Shown here piece by piece: positions 21,900 to 31,582 of a stretch of 64,000 nt of DNA. The notes below the pieces were generated by a model. It made no database searches. It was given only the letters and a program-made list of their open reading frames with translations, and was not told the DNA's origin. The stretch's first letter is position 1, and each line of letters starts with the position of its first letter. The DNA comes from Microvirga aerophila (GTDB lineage Bacteria; Pseudomonadota; Alphaproteobacteria; Rhizobiales; Beijerinckiaceae). The stretch covers positions 36,991 through 100,990 of the forward strand of contig NZ_QOIO01000024.1 in the NCBI RefSeq assembly GCF_003332305.1. Reading direction: 5' to 3'. The position numbers and the translations under genes were made by a program.

Positions 21900-22970
21900 T
21901 CAAAGAATGGGGTGTGGCAGCCGTCGTGCAAGGTGAGAGGGTATCAGTTTAAGAAGCATTGCCCTTGCGGGCCGCCATCCGGCGCTGAGGAGCAGGATGA
22001 AAGCGCCCAGCGTGAGCAAGGTCGCCGGCATGACTGTCTGGTCACCCAAGCCAACCTGCTGGATGAGCGCCGCAGACGCATATCCCACATAGATCAGGCT
22101 GGAGACCAGCATGGCGCGGCGGTCGATGATGACGGCCACAAGGCTCAGCACGGCGAAAATGGCCAGGATCGCTCCAGCCGTTCCAAGCGTGAGAGTGGCG
22201 TCTCCGAGAGAGCTTTCCTGCGTGATGAGCGGCGCGATGACCGGATGCACGATCAACGGCGCCGCCAGCATGTGGAGCCAGAATGCGATATCCGTCCGGC
22301 GCGTCACCCGTTCCGGGTCGGACAAATCGAAGCGCATGGCCAATGCGAAAAACGAGAGGCCCACGATCATCACGATGATGTGGACATTCTGCTCCGAGAA
22401 GCGTGGCGAAATGCCGAACAAAGCCGCCACGAGACAGGCCGCTATTGCGGCTGCGCCGACCGCAACCGTGATCGGAACGCGAAAGCGATAATAATGAATT
22501 CCCGTCAGGATGGCCGTGATGATCGCCGATATGGTTACGACGATCATCTGTTGCTCGTTGGATGGATCCAGGTTCGGCCCAGAGAGCCAATCTCCGAGGT
22601 AGAATGCTCCCGCCAAAAATACCGCTCCCGAAAACACGCAAAGGAGAACGATGCTCGGAAGCGCCATGCGTCGGCGTCGCGTAAAGAGTTCGGCAAGAAG
22701 CCAGGAAATCGCCGCAAGCGCGATGACGCTAACGCCAAGGCCAGCGAAACTTTGGACAAGATAGTACACGGCCGATGCGAAAAGCCCGATGCCGATGGTC
22801 ACGAAGATATCGCTGAAGCCTGCAATGAAGCGAAGCTTCTCGTCATCCTGCGGCTCGGAAGCCGCGGGGGCAGAAATCTCCCGCGCAAGCATCCGCAATT
22901 CGCTCGCCTGCTGGTCAGTCACAATTCCCCGAACAACACCCTGTTCGAGGACGGTATCGCTGATCATCAA
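21900..22970 (-). CDS. Multi-pass membrane protein of unknown function
   Basis: The 356-residue protein has a short cytoplasmic-type N-terminus (about 1-50) and roughly ten hydrophobic segments. I recognise no family. Its start overlaps the hslV stop (ATGA) and its stop is 6 bp from hslU, so it is co-translated inside the hslVU operon. The position suggests a link to envelope proteostasis, but that is inference only. Confidence 0.8.
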   Translation of the reverse strand: MMISDTVLEQGVVRGIVTDQQASELRMLAREISAPAASEPQDDEKLRFIAGFSDIFVTIGIGLFASAVYYLVQSFAGLGVSVIALAAISWLLAELFTRRRRMALPSIVLLCVFSGAVFLAGAFYLGDWLSGPNLDPSNEQQMIVVTISAIITAILTGIHYYRFRVPITVAVGAAAIAACLVAALFGISPRFSEQNVHIIVMIVGLSFFALAMRFDLSDPERVTRRTDIAFWLHMLAAPLIVHPVIAPLITQESSLGDATLTLGTAGAILAIFAVLSLVAVIIDRRAMLVSSLIYVGYASAALIQQVGLGDQTVMPATLLTLGAFILLLSAGWRPARAMLLKLIPSHLARRLPHPIL

Positions 22971-23515
22971 TCGAGGCTTTCTATAACAATATTGCTATTG
23001 GTATAGACACATATCTCGGCCGCGATGGAAAGCGAGCGGCGCACGATGGCTTCCGGGTCCGTCTCGTAATCGGACAGCGCCCGGGCCGCGGCCAGGGCGA
23101 AGTTGCCCCCGGACCCGATGGCCATGATGCCGCCTTCCGGCTCCAGCACGTCGCCCGACCCGGAGAGCAGCAACCCGACCTCCTTGTCGGCCACCAGCAT
23201 CATGGCCTCCAGGCGGCGAAGATAGCGGTCGGTGCGCCAGTCCTTGGTGAGCTCGACGCAGGCGCGGGTGAGCTGACCCGGATACTGTTCCAGCTTGGCT
23301 TCCAGGCGCTCGAACAGCGTGAAGGCATCGGCGGTCGATCCGGCGAAGCCGCCGATCACGCCTCCCTTGGCGAGGCGGCGGACCTTTTTGGCGTTGCCCT
23401 TCACGACGGTCTGGCCGAGGCTGACCTGGCCATCGCCGCCGATGACGACGCGGCCCTCTTTCCGGACCATGAGGATCGTCGTGGCGTGCATGCGGGGAGG
23501 GGCGTCTTCTGACAC
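22967..23515 (-). CDS. hslV: ATP-dependent protease peptidase subunit HslV
   Basis: Threonine peptidase of HslUV. The conserved TTILMVRK opening marks the catalytic Thr, followed by [15 protein letters not shown] and [18 protein letters not shown] at 23515 gives a short propeptide ([11 protein letters not shown]) before the Thr, as in relatives; the ATG at 23491 is the alternative. Start choice is uncertain, identity is not. Confidence 0.93.
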   Translation of the reverse strand: MSEDAPPRMHATTILMVRKEGRVVIGGDGQVSLGQTVVKGNAKKVRRLAKGGVIGGFAGSTADAFTLFERLEAKLEQYPGQLTRACVELTKDWRTDRYLRRLEAMMLVADKEVGLLLSGSGDVLEPEGGIMAIGSGGNFALAAARALSDYETDPEAIVRRSLSIAAEICVYTNSNIVIESLD

Positions 23516-23693
23516 GAGGGGAGAACTCCGGCGGGTGGAACGAGGTGGCTGGCCCGCCGCGGGGCAGGGGCCGGCCAAGCTCTGACTTCTGGATGGACCT
23601 GACTTAAGCATTCATGGTGCAAAAGCAACGCGGGTGGCGTTTCTTGACGCGGCTTGATAGAAGGCGGCGTCTCTTATTCCGCAAAGGATCCCC

Positions 23694-24284
23694 ATGATGC
23701 GCTCCGCGAGCGTCAGCCGTCGCACCGCCGAGACCGATGTGTCCGTGTCGATCGCCCTCGATGGCACCGGCAAGGCCGAAATCTCCACCGGAGTCGGCTT
23801 CCTCGACCATATGCTCGAACTCTTCGCCCGCCACGGTCTCTTCGACCTGACCGTGAAGGTGACGGGCGACCTGCACGTGGACCAGCATCATACGACCGAG
23901 GATACGGGCATCGCCCTCGGGCAGGCGATCCTTGAGGCACTTGGCGACAAGAAGGGCATCACCCGCTATGCGGATATCCATATGCCCATGGACGAGACCC
24001 TGACCCGCATCGCCCTGGACATTTCCGGCCGCCCATTCCTGGTGTTCAACACCACGTTCCCGACCGAGAAGATCGGCGTGTTCGACACGGAGCTGGTGCG
24101 CGAGTTCTTCCAGGCGTTTGCCGTCAATGCGGGCCTGACCCTGCATGTGGAGACCCTCTACGGGGTGAACAGTCACCACATCGCCGAGAGCTGCTTCAAG
24201 GGCTTGGCACGGACCTTGCGTCGTGCGGTTGCCGTGGACCCAAGAGAAGAGGGGCGCGTTCCCTCCACCAAGGGCACTTTATAA
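23694..24284 (+). CDS. hisB: Imidazoleglycerol-phosphate dehydratase
   Basis: Manganese enzyme of histidine synthesis that dehydrates imidazole glycerol phosphate. Both metal motifs are seen: HHTTED at 65-70 and SHHIAES near 162-168. It is the monofunctional type, 196 residues. It opens a seven-gene operon that runs to coaA. Confidence 0.96.
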   Translation: MMRSASVSRRTAETDVSVSIALDGTGKAEISTGVGFLDHMLELFARHGLFDLTVKVTGDLHVDQHHTTEDTGIALGQAILEALGDKKGITRYADIHMPMDETLTRIALDISGRPFLVFNTTFPTEKIGVFDTELVREFFQAFAVNAGLTLHVETLYGVNSHHIAESCFKGLARTLRRAVAVDPREEGRVPSTKGTL

Positions 24285-24297
24285 GAACGGAAACGCC

Positions 24298-24801
24298 ATG
24301 ACGACCTTTACCCTGCACCTTCCGCGCGACGCGCGGCCGGGTGACCCGGAGGCATTGGACAAGGCGGAACTCGTGAGAGACGCTTTCTCCTGGGGAGCCT
24401 TCTTCTTCACGTTCCTCTGGTTCTTCGTGCACAGGCTCTGGATCGCCGGACTGGCCGTCCTCGTCGTGCTCATCGCCTTTAATCTCGGCCTCAACCTCCT
24501 GGGCGTGCATCCTGCGGCCGCGTTCGCGGCTCAGGTCCTGCTGTCGGGCCTGATCGGCCTCGAGGCGAACAGCCTCAGGCGCTGGACCCTGGCGCGCCAC
24601 GGGCGCCCAACCGTGGACGTGGTATCGGCGGCCGACCGCGACGAGGCGGAAACCAGAGCCTTCGCGCGCTGGCTCGAGCGCACCGCGCCGGCGATCGTAC
24701 CGGCCAGGAGCCCGGCCGCTCCGGCGGTTTCACCCACCTTTGCGGCCCGCCGGTCTGAGCCGGTGATCGGCCTTTTCCCTGATGCGGAGCGGACCCGGTG
24801 A
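24298..24801 (+). CDS. DUF2628 membrane protein
   Basis: 167 residues with three hydrophobic segments (about 30-50, 53-73 and 80-98) after the [14 protein letters not shown] stretch and a Pro/Ala-rich tail. It fits DUF2628, of unknown function. It is embedded between hisB (13 bp) and hisH (GTGA overlap), so it is expressed with the his genes. Confidence 0.82.
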   Translation: MTTFTLHLPRDARPGDPEALDKAELVRDAFSWGAFFFTFLWFFVHRLWIAGLAVLVVLIAFNLGLNLLGVHPAAAFAAQVLLSGLIGLEANSLRRWTLARHGRPTVDVVSAADRDEAETRAFARWLERTAPAIVPARSPAAPAVSPTFAARRSEPVIGLFPDAERTR

Positions 24802-25448
24802 GCGTCGTCATCGTCGACTACGGATCGGGCAATCTGCACTCCGCCGCGAAGGCTTTCGAGCGCGCGGCCCGGGAGGCAGGCCTCGACACCGCCATTTCCG
24901 TCACGTCGGACCCGGACCTGGTGCGCGATGCGGAGCGCATCGTGCTGCCGGGCGTGGGCGCCTTCGCGGATTGCCGGCGCGGGCTCGACGCGGTGCCGGG
25001 CCTCGTGGAGGCTTTAAATGAGAGCGTGCACGAGAAGGGGCATCCCTTCTTGGGCATCTGCGTCGGCATGCAGCTCATGGCGACCCGCGGGCTCGAGCAC
25101 ACCACGAGCCTGGGACTCGACTGGATCCAGGGCGACGTGAAGGCCATCGAGACCAAGGATCCAAGCTTGAAGATCCCGCATATGGGCTGGAACACCCTTG
25201 AGCGCACCAAGGATCATCCGCTCCTCGACGGCATCCCCACGGGGCCGGACGGCCTGCACGCCTATTTCGTGCATTCGTACGCGCTCCAGCCGAACGATCC
25301 CGCCGACGTGGCCGCGACCTCCGATTACGGCGGGCCGGTCACCGCCGTGGTCGGCCGCGACAACATCGCCGGCACCCAATTTCACCCCGAAAAAAGCCAG
25401 GCCCTCGGCCTCAAGCTCATTGCCAACTTCCTGAGGTGGCGTCCGTGA
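24798..25448 (+). CDS. hisH: Imidazole glycerol phosphate synthase, glutaminase subunit
   Basis: Class I glutamine amidotransferase that supplies ammonia to HisF. The triad is intact: Cys88 in LGICVGMQ, His196 and Glu198 in FHPEKS. GTG start overlaps the previous stop; its own stop overlaps the hisA GTG. 216 residues. Confidence 0.96.
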   Translation: MSVVIVDYGSGNLHSAAKAFERAAREAGLDTAISVTSDPDLVRDAERIVLPGVGAFADCRRGLDAVPGLVEALNESVHEKGHPFLGICVGMQLMATRGLEHTTSLGLDWIQGDVKAIETKDPSLKIPHMGWNTLERTKDHPLLDGIPTGPDGLHAYFVHSYALQPNDPADVAATSDYGGPVTAVVGRDNIAGTQFHPEKSQALGLKLIANFLRWRP

Positions 25449-26188
25449 TCCTTTTCCCCGCCATCGATCTCAAAGAAGGCCGCTGCGTTCGCCTCATCCA
25501 GGGCGACATGGACCAGGCGACCGTGTTCAACGACGATCCGGCCGCCCAAGCCGCCGCTTTCGAAGCGCAAGGTTTCGAGTGGCTGCACGTGGTCGATCTC
25601 GACGGCGCATTCGCCGGCAAGCCCATGAACGCGGCAGCTGTCGACGCCATCCTGAAGCGCATCGCGATTCCGGTGCAGCTCGGCGGCGGCATTCGTGACA
25701 TGAAGACCGTGGAAGGCTGGCTCGCCAAGGGCGTGTCCCGCGTGATCATCGGCACGGCGGCTGTGCGCGACCCCGATTTCGTGCGCGAGGCCGCGCGGCT
25801 CCATCCCGGCAAGGTGGCGGTCGGCATCGACGCCAAGGACGGGCGTGTGGCCGTGGAAGGCTGGGCCCAGACCTCGACCCTCACGGCTGAAGAGCTTGGC
25901 CGCCGCTTCGAGGATGCGGGCGTGGCCGCCATCATCTACACGGACATCGCCCGCGACGGCATCCTGAAAGGCCTCAACATCCCCATGACGCTGGCGCTCG
26001 CCCGCGCCGTGTCGATCCCGGTCATCGCCTCGGGCGGCCTGGCGTCCATGGCGGATATCGAGCGGTTGACCCACCCCGATTGCGCCATTCTCGGCGGCGC
26101 CATCTCGGGGAGGGCGCTCTATGACGGGCGCATCGACCCGGATCAGGCGCTGGCGCTGCTGCGCACCATGCGGCGGGAGACGGCCTGA
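25445..26188 (+). CDS. hisA: ProFAR isomerase
   Basis: TIM-barrel isomerase of histidine synthesis. The first catalytic Asp is in [11 protein letters not shown] and the second lies in the DIARDGIL region. The GTG at 25445 overlaps the hisH stop as GTGA, the same junction used at hisH, and gives the family-type N-terminus MILFPAID. A GTG at 25436 is possible but less likely. 247 residues. Confidence 0.95.
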   Translation: MILFPAIDLKEGRCVRLIQGDMDQATVFNDDPAAQAAAFEAQGFEWLHVVDLDGAFAGKPMNAAAVDAILKRIAIPVQLGGGIRDMKTVEGWLAKGVSRVIIGTAAVRDPDFVREAARLHPGKVAVGIDAKDGRVAVEGWAQTSTLTAEELGRRFEDAGVAAIIYTDIARDGILKGLNIPMTLALARAVSIPVIASGGLASMADIERLTHPDCAILGGAISGRALYDGRIDPDQALALLRTMRRETA

Positions 26189-27009
26189 TGCTGAAAGTGC
26201 GTCTCATCCCCTGCCTCGACGTGAAGGACGGGCGCGTCGTCAAAGGCGTGCAGTTCGTCGATCTGGTCGATGCGGGCGATCCGGTCGAGGCCGCCAAGGC
26301 CTATGACGCCGCCGGCGCGGACGAACTCTGCTTCCTCGACATCACCGCGAGCCACGAGGCCAGGGGCATCCTGTTCGACGTGGTGCAGCGCACGGCGGAA
26401 GCCTGCTTCATGCCGCTCACGGTCGGCGGCGGCGTCCGCACCGTCGAGGACATCCGCAAGCTGCTGCTGGCCGGCGCCGACAAGGTGTCGATCAACACTG
26501 CGGCCGTGAAGAACCCGGATTTCGTACGCGAGGCCGCCGAAAAGTTCGGCGCGCAGTGCATCGTCGTGGCCATCGACGCCAAGAAGGTGTCGGGCGAGGG
26601 CGAGGAGCCGCGTTGGGAAATCTTCACCCATGGGGGCCGCAACCCCACGGGCATCGATGCCATCGCTTTCGCGCGTCAGGTGGCCGGGCTCGGAGCAGGG
26701 GAGTTGCTCGTCACCTCCATGGACCGGGACGGCACCAAGGGCGGCTACGATCTGGCGCTCGTACGCGCCATCGCGGATGCCGTCTCCGTGCCGGTCATCG
26801 CCTCGGGCGGCGTGGGCAACCTCGATCATCTGGTCGACGGCGTCCGCGACGGCCACGCCAGCGCCGTGCTCGCCGCGTCCATCTTCCACTTCGGCACCCA
26901 TACGATTTCCGAGGCGAAGGGCTACATGGCCGAGAAGGGCCTGAAGATGCGGCTGGACAAACCTGCGGCGGATGCGGCAAGCCAAACGAAAAGTGCGGCT
27001 CTAGCCTAG
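26188..27009 (+). CDS. hisF: Imidazole glycerol phosphate synthase, cyclase subunit
   Basis: TIM-barrel cyclase that uses HisH-derived ammonia. Catalytic Asp11 is in [15 protein letters not shown] and the second in VVAIDAKK. The start shares one base with the hisA stop (TGATG). The 273 residues are slightly longer than the usual ~255, with a C-terminal Ala-rich extension. Confidence 0.96.
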   Translation: MLKVRLIPCLDVKDGRVVKGVQFVDLVDAGDPVEAAKAYDAAGADELCFLDITASHEARGILFDVVQRTAEACFMPLTVGGGVRTVEDIRKLLLAGADKVSINTAAVKNPDFVREAAEKFGAQCIVVAIDAKKVSGEGEEPRWEIFTHGGRNPTGIDAIAFARQVAGLGAGELLVTSMDRDGTKGGYDLALVRAIADAVSVPVIASGGVGNLDHLVDGVRDGHASAVLAASIFHFGTHTISEAKGYMAEKGLKMRLDKPAADAASQTKSAALA

Positions 27010-27036
27010 TGGCTTCGTCGCCCGAGAGGACGAACC

Positions 27037-27357
27037 ATGACCTCCTTCACCCTCGATGACCTCGCCCGGATCGTGGCCGAGCGCGCCGCGGCACCGGCCA
27101 GCGAATCCTATACGGCGAAGCTTCTCTCCGACGGGCCCGCCAAGGCGGCCAAAAAATTGGGCGAGGAGGCCGTGGAGGCGGCGATCGCGGCCGTGCAGGG
27201 GGACCGCAACAACCTTACGGCCGAGGCGGCGGACGTGCTTTATCACCTTTTAGTCGTGTTGCAGGGCGCTAATATCCCCTTAAATGACGTATTGGCCGAA
27301 TTGGAGCGCCGCACAGCGCAATCGGGGCTCGCCGAGAAGGCCGCGCGCAAGCAGTGA
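27037..27357 (+). CDS. hisE: Phosphoribosyl-ATP pyrophosphatase
   Basis: Small all-alpha enzyme for the second step of histidine synthesis. It has the [14 protein letters not shown] and [11 protein letters not shown] motifs that bind metal and substrate. 106 residues. Its stop overlaps an in-frame GTG of coaA. Confidence 0.94.
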   Translation: MTSFTLDDLARIVAERAAAPASESYTAKLLSDGPAKAAKKLGEEAVEAAIAAVQGDRNNLTAEAADVLYHLLVVLQGANIPLNDVLAELERRTAQSGLAEKAARKQ

Positions 27358-27377
27358 ACCCTGAAAAGGTGGTTCTC

Positions 27378-28361
27378 ATGGACCAACTTAACGTGGTGCC
27401 GACCACCGAGGCCGAAGACGACGACGGTCTCTTGCCCTATCGGGTGTTCCAGCGGGACGAGTGGGCGCGCCTGCGCGCCGACGCGCCGATGACGCTTACG
27501 GCCGACGAGGTCCTGCAGCTGCAATCCCTCAACGATCCGATCTCCCTGGACGAGGTCGCGGCGATCTATCTGCCCCTGTCCCGCCTGCTCTCCCTCTACG
27601 TTGCGGCGACGCAAGGGCTCTTCAAGGCGACGCAGCGCTTCCTCCTGGCCGAGAAGGAACAGAAGGTTCCCTATATCATCGGGGTGGCGGGCTCGGTGGC
27701 GGTGGGCAAGTCCACTACGGCCCGCGTGCTCAAGGCGCTTCTGGCCCGCTGGCCCAACACTCCAAAGGTGGACCTCGTCACCACGGACGGCTTTCTCCTG
27801 CCCAATGCCGAGCTGACCCGGCTCGGGCTCATGGAGCGCAAAGGCTTTCCGGAGAGCTACGACACCGGAAAACTCCTGCACTTCCTGGCCGACATCAAGG
27901 CCGGCAAGCGCAACGTGAAGGCGCCGCTCTATTCGCACCTCGTCTATGACGTGGTGCCCGGCGAGGAAACGGTGATCGACCGGCCGGACATCCTCATCGT
28001 GGAAGGCCTCAACGTGCTCCAGCCGGCGCGCATGCCCAAGGACGGCGAGGCCATTCCGTTCGTGTCGGATTTCTTCGATTTCTCGGTCTATATCGACGCC
28101 GAGGAAGAGGACCTGCACCGCTGGTACGTGAACCGCTTCCTGCGTCTGCGCCACACGGCGTTCCGGGATCCTCTGTCCTATTTCCGGCGCTATGCAGAAT
28201 TGGCCGAGGACGAGGCCATGACCATCGCGGACAGCCTGTGGAACCGCATCAATCTGACGAATCTGCGCGAGAACATCGTGCCAACCCGGCAGCGGGCCAG
28301 CCTGATTCTCAAGAAGGGCGCCAGCCACCGAATCGAAACCGTGGCGCTGCGGCGGCTCTAG
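27378..28361 (+). CDS. coaA: Type I pantothenate kinase
   Basis: Phosphorylates pantothenate at the start of coenzyme A synthesis. P-loop [12 protein letters not shown] is near residue 98. The ATG at 27378 has AAGGTGG five nt upstream; the GTG at 27354 that overlaps hisE is an alternative, adding 8 residues. hisE-coaA adjacency is common in Hyphomicrobiales. Confidence 0.94.
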   Translation: MDQLNVVPTTEAEDDDGLLPYRVFQRDEWARLRADAPMTLTADEVLQLQSLNDPISLDEVAAIYLPLSRLLSLYVAATQGLFKATQRFLLAEKEQKVPYIIGVAGSVAVGKSTTARVLKALLARWPNTPKVDLVTTDGFLLPNAELTRLGLMERKGFPESYDTGKLLHFLADIKAGKRNVKAPLYSHLVYDVVPGEETVIDRPDILIVEGLNVLQPARMPKDGEAIPFVSDFFDFSVYIDAEEEDLHRWYVNRFLRLRHTAFRDPLSYFRRYAELAEDEAMTIADSLWNRINLTNLRENIVPTRQRASLILKKGASHRIETVALRRL

Positions 28362-28392
28362 GCCCAACCTTTCCCTGACCTGCTGCGTTGTT

Positions 28393-28409
28393 CCTCCGGT
28401 GAACGGAGG
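28393..28409 (+). promoter_or_regulatory. Hairpin holding the ribosome binding site of the DUF202 gene
   Basis: CCTCCG (28393-28398) pairs with CGGAGG (28404-28409) around a GTGAA loop. The 3' arm is most of the strong Shine-Dalgarno GGAGGT before the ATG at 28414. When folded it would hide the ribosome binding site. Confidence 0.5.
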
Positions 28410-28413
28410 TAGC

Positions 28414-28935
28414 ATGGTCACGCAGCCGGTCGACGAAAAGCTCAAGCGCAGCGCCGAGCACGCGAAGGAAGCGGTCGAACAGACCCAGGAAGCCGCGGAG
28501 CAGACGCAGGAGGCGGCGGAGCACACGCAAGTCGCGGCCAAGACGACCGCCACAGCCAGCATACAGATGAAGGACAGCGCCGACCGGCGCACGGAGCTTG
28601 CCGCCAACCGCACGGTCTTTGCCGCCGAGCGCACCTATGCGGCCTGGGTGCGCACGGGCTTGGCGTCGCTCGCCTCGGGCATCGGCGCGCAGAAGCTGCT
28701 CGCAGGCGTGGTGCCGGATTGGATGATCCTTTCTACCGGCTCGGTGCTGATTCTGTTCAGCGCCTTCTGCTTCGCCTCCGCTGTATGGCGTCAGCTCTTC
28801 ACAGGCTCCCAGCCGCCGCACCCGGACGTGCAGCGCATTCCGCCCTTCCTGCTCGTCGCCTTCAACGGTTTTTTGGCCCTCGTCTCGCTCGCGGCCCTGT
28901 TCGGGCTGTGGTTCGGGCAGACGGGTGGGGGGTGA
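28414..28935 (+). CDS. DUF202 membrane protein with coiled-coil N-terminus
   Basis: 173 residues. The N-terminal part holds near-identical heptads (EQTQEAA, EQTQEAA, EHTQVAA), likely a coiled coil. The DUF202 part follows (ELAANRTVFAAERTYAAWVRTGLASLASGIG) with three membrane segments. Function unknown. The start is set by the GGAGGT just upstream. Confidence 0.8.
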   Translation: MVTQPVDEKLKRSAEHAKEAVEQTQEAAEQTQEAAEHTQVAAKTTATASIQMKDSADRRTELAANRTVFAAERTYAAWVRTGLASLASGIGAQKLLAGVVPDWMILSTGSVLILFSAFCFASAVWRQLFTGSQPPHPDVQRIPPFLLVAFNGFLALVSLAALFGLWFGQTGGG

Positions 28936-28946
28936 GCACAACCTCA

Positions 28947-29026
28947 TCACCGGCCTTGTGCCGGTGAGCCGGATTGAAGAGGTGTCGCACTCTTCACATT
29001 GGGATGGCCGGGACAAGCCCGGCCAT
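28947..29026. repeat. Two-hairpin REP-like element, copy 2
   Basis: Hairpin 1 pairs TCACCGGC (28947-28954) with GCCGGTGA (28960-28967). After 36 bp, hairpin 2 pairs ATGGCCGGG with CCCGGCCAT (29004-29026). It lies between the convergent DUF202 and adenosine kinase genes and may also end transcripts. Confidence 0.8.
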
Positions 29027-29042
29027 GACGAGGAGGTGGAGC

Positions 29043-30044
29043 CTACCCGACCAAACCCTGCTGCTGCGCCAGCTCCTTGAGGCTGACCTGCGGACGCGCG
29101 CCGAGATGGCTGATGATCTCGGCTGCCGCGAGGCCGCCGAGGCGTGCGCAATCGGTGAGGTCGAGGTCCTGGGTCAGCCCTGCCATGAAGCCCGCCGCGA
29201 AGAGATCGCCCGCGCCGGTGGTGTCTATCACGCGCTCCACGGGGAAGGCCGGCACGGCCTTGGTCTCGCCGCGGCTGACCACGAGCGCTCCCTCCGACGA
29301 GCGGGTGATGGCCCCGAGCACGTTCTCCTCGCGCAGGGCCGCGAGCGCCGTGTCCGCGTCGGATGTGCCATAGAGGCTTTGCAGCTCGTGGATGTTGGCG
29401 AACAGGATGTCTAGGCTGCCGTCGCGCATGAGGCCCAGGAATTCATCGCGGTAGCGGTCCACGCAGAAGGCGTCGGACAGGGTGAGCGCCACCTTGTTGC
29501 CGGCCTCGTGGGCGATCTTCACGGCCTTGCGGAAGGCTTCCTTGGCGGCCGGCGGATCCCATAGGTAGCCTTCGAGATACACAATGGACGAGGCGCGCAC
29601 CGTCTCGGGATTCACGTCGTCGGGGGTGAGGTTCTGGCAGGCGCCCAGATAGGTGTTCATGGTGCGCTCCCCGTCAGGCGTCACCAGGATGAAGCTGCGG
29701 GCGGTGGCCGGACCGTCGTTGGCAGGCGCCACGTCGTAATGCACGTCGATGGACTTCAGGTCGTGGGCGAAGAGGCGGCCGGTCTCGTCGTCCTTCACCT
29801 TGCCGATGAAGCCGGCCTTAACGCCGAGCGACGCGATGCCCGCCGCCGTGTTGGCGGCCGAGCCGCCGGACACGATGATAGCCGGTCCCATCTCGCCGTA
29901 GAGCTCCTCGGCTCTCGTCTCGTCGATGAGCTGCATGGCGCCCTTGTGAACGTTCTTCTTCACCAGGAAGGCTTCATCCGTATGGGCGAGCACGTCAACG
30001 ATGGCGTTGCCGAGCGTAAGCACGTCGATGCGAGTTTGGGACAT
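29043..30044 (-). CDS. PfkB-family adenosine kinase
   Basis: Ribokinase-type sugar kinase closest in pattern to adenosine kinases. It has the N-terminal GG motif (VSGGSAANTAAGIASLG) and the C-terminal DTTGAGDLFAAGF motif with catalytic Asp. The 333 residues start at MSQTRIDVL; an in-frame start at 30101 is less likely. Role in purine salvage is inferred from family. Confidence 0.88.
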   Translation of the reverse strand: MSQTRIDVLTLGNAIVDVLAHTDEAFLVKKNVHKGAMQLIDETRAEELYGEMGPAIIVSGGSAANTAAGIASLGVKAGFIGKVKDDETGRLFAHDLKSIDVHYDVAPANDGPATARSFILVTPDGERTMNTYLGACQNLTPDDVNPETVRASSIVYLEGYLWDPPAAKEAFRKAVKIAHEAGNKVALTLSDAFCVDRYRDEFLGLMRDGSLDILFANIHELQSLYGTSDADTALAALREENVLGAITRSSEGALVVSRGETKAVPAFPVERVIDTTGAGDLFAAGFMAGLTQDLDLTDCARLGGLAAAEIISHLGARPQVSLKELAQQQGLVG

Positions 30045-30175
30045 GAGCAACCAAGGCTGTGAGGAAAGGGCCGCTTTCGCATCCGGCGCGGCGGCGGTCA
30101 AGGTGCGCTGGGCAAACAGGCCCGGGCGAGCCGATGGAGGAGGGGCCCTCCATCGAGAAGATTGCGCCTATAAAA

Positions 30176-30202
30176 GAAAAGCGCGGCCCTGGGGCCGCGC
30201 TG
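30176..30202 (-). terminator. Terminator after the Nfu gene
   Basis: GCGCGGCC (30181-30188) pairs with GGCCGCGC (30193-30200). Read on the minus strand the stem is followed by TTTTCTTTT. It lies 34 bp downstream of the Nfu stop. Confidence 0.85.
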
Positions 30203-30234
30203 TGGTTCGAATGCCCTTTGCGTCGGGCCAGCCG

Positions 30235-30795
30235 TCAGACCGCCTGCACTTCGCGCACATCCGGCAGAAAGTGGCGCAGGAGGTTCTGGATGCCGTGCCT
30301 CAGGGTCGCGGTCGAGGAGGGGCAGCCGGAGCAGGCGCCCTTCATGACCAGGTACACGATGCCGTCCTTGAAGCCCCGGAACGTGATGTCGCCGCCGTCG
30401 CCCGCAACCGCGGGACGGATGCGGGTCTCAAGCAACTCCTTGATGGTGGCGACCGTCGGGGCGTCCTGTTCGTCGAAGAACTCTTCGCCGTCCTCGTCCG
30501 CCTGGACGTGGCCGCCGACGAAAAGCGGCGCGCCGGTCATGAAATGCTCCATGATGGCGCCAAGGATCGCGGGCTTGAGGTGCTGCCACTCGCTGTCCGC
30601 CTTGGTGACGGTGATGAAGTCGTAGCCGAAGAACACGCCGGTGACATCGGGCACGCTGAAAAGCCGCTCGGCGAGGGGCGAGAACTGGGCGCTCTCGGGG
30701 CTCTTGGCCTCGAAGGTGCCCTCCGGCATGACGACGCGGCCTGGCAGGAATTTCAAGGTAGCGGGATTAGGGGTGGCTTCAGTCTGAATAAACAT
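30235..30795 (-). CDS. Nfu-family iron-sulfur cluster scaffold
   Basis: Iron-sulfur carrier with an N-terminal Nfu_N domain (MFIQTEATPNPATLKFLPG...) and a C-terminal NifU-like domain holding the CxxC cluster ligand site (GACSGCPSS). 186 residues. It precedes a universal stress protein gene and trpS in the same orientation. Confidence 0.92.
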   Translation of the reverse strand: MFIQTEATPNPATLKFLPGRVVMPEGTFEAKSPESAQFSPLAERLFSVPDVTGVFFGYDFITVTKADSEWQHLKPAILGAIMEHFMTGAPLFVGGHVQADEDGEEFFDEQDAPTVATIKELLETRIRPAVAGDGGDITFRGFKDGIVYLVMKGACSGCPSSTATLRHGIQNLLRHFLPDVREVQAV

Positions 30796-30939
30796 CGCTT
30801 TTTCGTCCTCTGCGCCGGTTCAAGGCCGGCCGAGTGGGGGTCTTAGAATCGTTCTAACAGGTTCTGCTGTGAATGTGGATCGAGGAAGGGAGGTTTCCAA
30901 GAGGGATCGTTCGACGAGAACGCACTCTAGTCTGCCGAC

Positions 30940-30971
30940 GATCCCGGATCGCCTTCAGCGTCCGGGACGAC
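30940..30971. repeat. GATCCCGG short repeat, copy 1
   Basis: 32 bp matching 36539-36570 at 28 positions. Here TCCCGGA and TCCGGGA form a 7-bp stem. It lies in the gap between nfu and the stress protein gene. Confidence 0.55.
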
Positions 30972-30982
30972 GAGCCGGAAAG

Positions 30983-31480
30983 TCACCCCGCCAGGGCGTC
31001 GATCTCCTCGTCCGAGAGGCCTCCAGGCACGATCACGATCGGCACCGGGAAGGTGGAAGCCGCCCGGCCGGCGAGGGTGGACACCAGGGGGCCGGGACCC
31101 TCCTTGCTGGCGCCTGCGGCCAGCACCAGGAACGAGATGTCCTCGTCCTCCTGGATCAGTTTGAAGATCTCATCGGCCCGGCTGCCGACGCGGATCACCT
31201 GCTCGGGCTCCACGCCGGCCGCGTTACGGGCCTCGCGTGCGGCTTCGTCGAGCTGCTTTTCGGCGGCCTCCCGGGCCTCCTCCACCATGGCCTCGCCGAC
31301 ACCCAGCCACTCGAAGTTGTCGGGGGGATCCACCACGCTCAGCATGATCATGCTCGCACCCGTGCGCGCCGCGCGGCGGGACGCGAAGTGGATGGCGCGG
31401 GCGCATTCCGGGGTCTTGTCGACCACCACCATGAATTTTGGTCTGTGGCCGCTCTCGTACGATCGGCGTTTGCCGCTCAA
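30983..31480 (-). CDS. Universal stress protein (UspA family)
   Basis: 165 residues with the Usp fold: FMVVVDKTPECARAIHFA at the N-terminus and the nucleotide-loop end FPVPIVIVPGGL. The exact stress signal is unknown. Order trpS-usp-nfu on the minus strand is conserved in related genomes. Confidence 0.87.
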   Translation of the reverse strand: MSGKRRSYESGHRPKFMVVVDKTPECARAIHFASRRAARTGASMIMLSVVDPPDNFEWLGVGEAMVEEAREAAEKQLDEAAREARNAAGVEPEQVIRVGSRADEIFKLIQEDEDISFLVLAAGASKEGPGPLVSTLAGRAASTFPVPIVIVPGGLSDEEIDALAG

Positions 31481-31582
31481 GGCAGGATCTCCCTGGATGA
31501 AAGCCGGATGCTGCCCTGCTCTTCAGTCAGGAGCAAGGCAGGGCGCCGCATGGGTAGGCTAGCCTGTCCGCAAGGGTTCCGG

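Noticed and set aside
20511..23006. Long plus-strand frame opposite hslU and the membrane protein gene
   Set aside because: Low-information His/Arg-rich product antisense to recognised genes.
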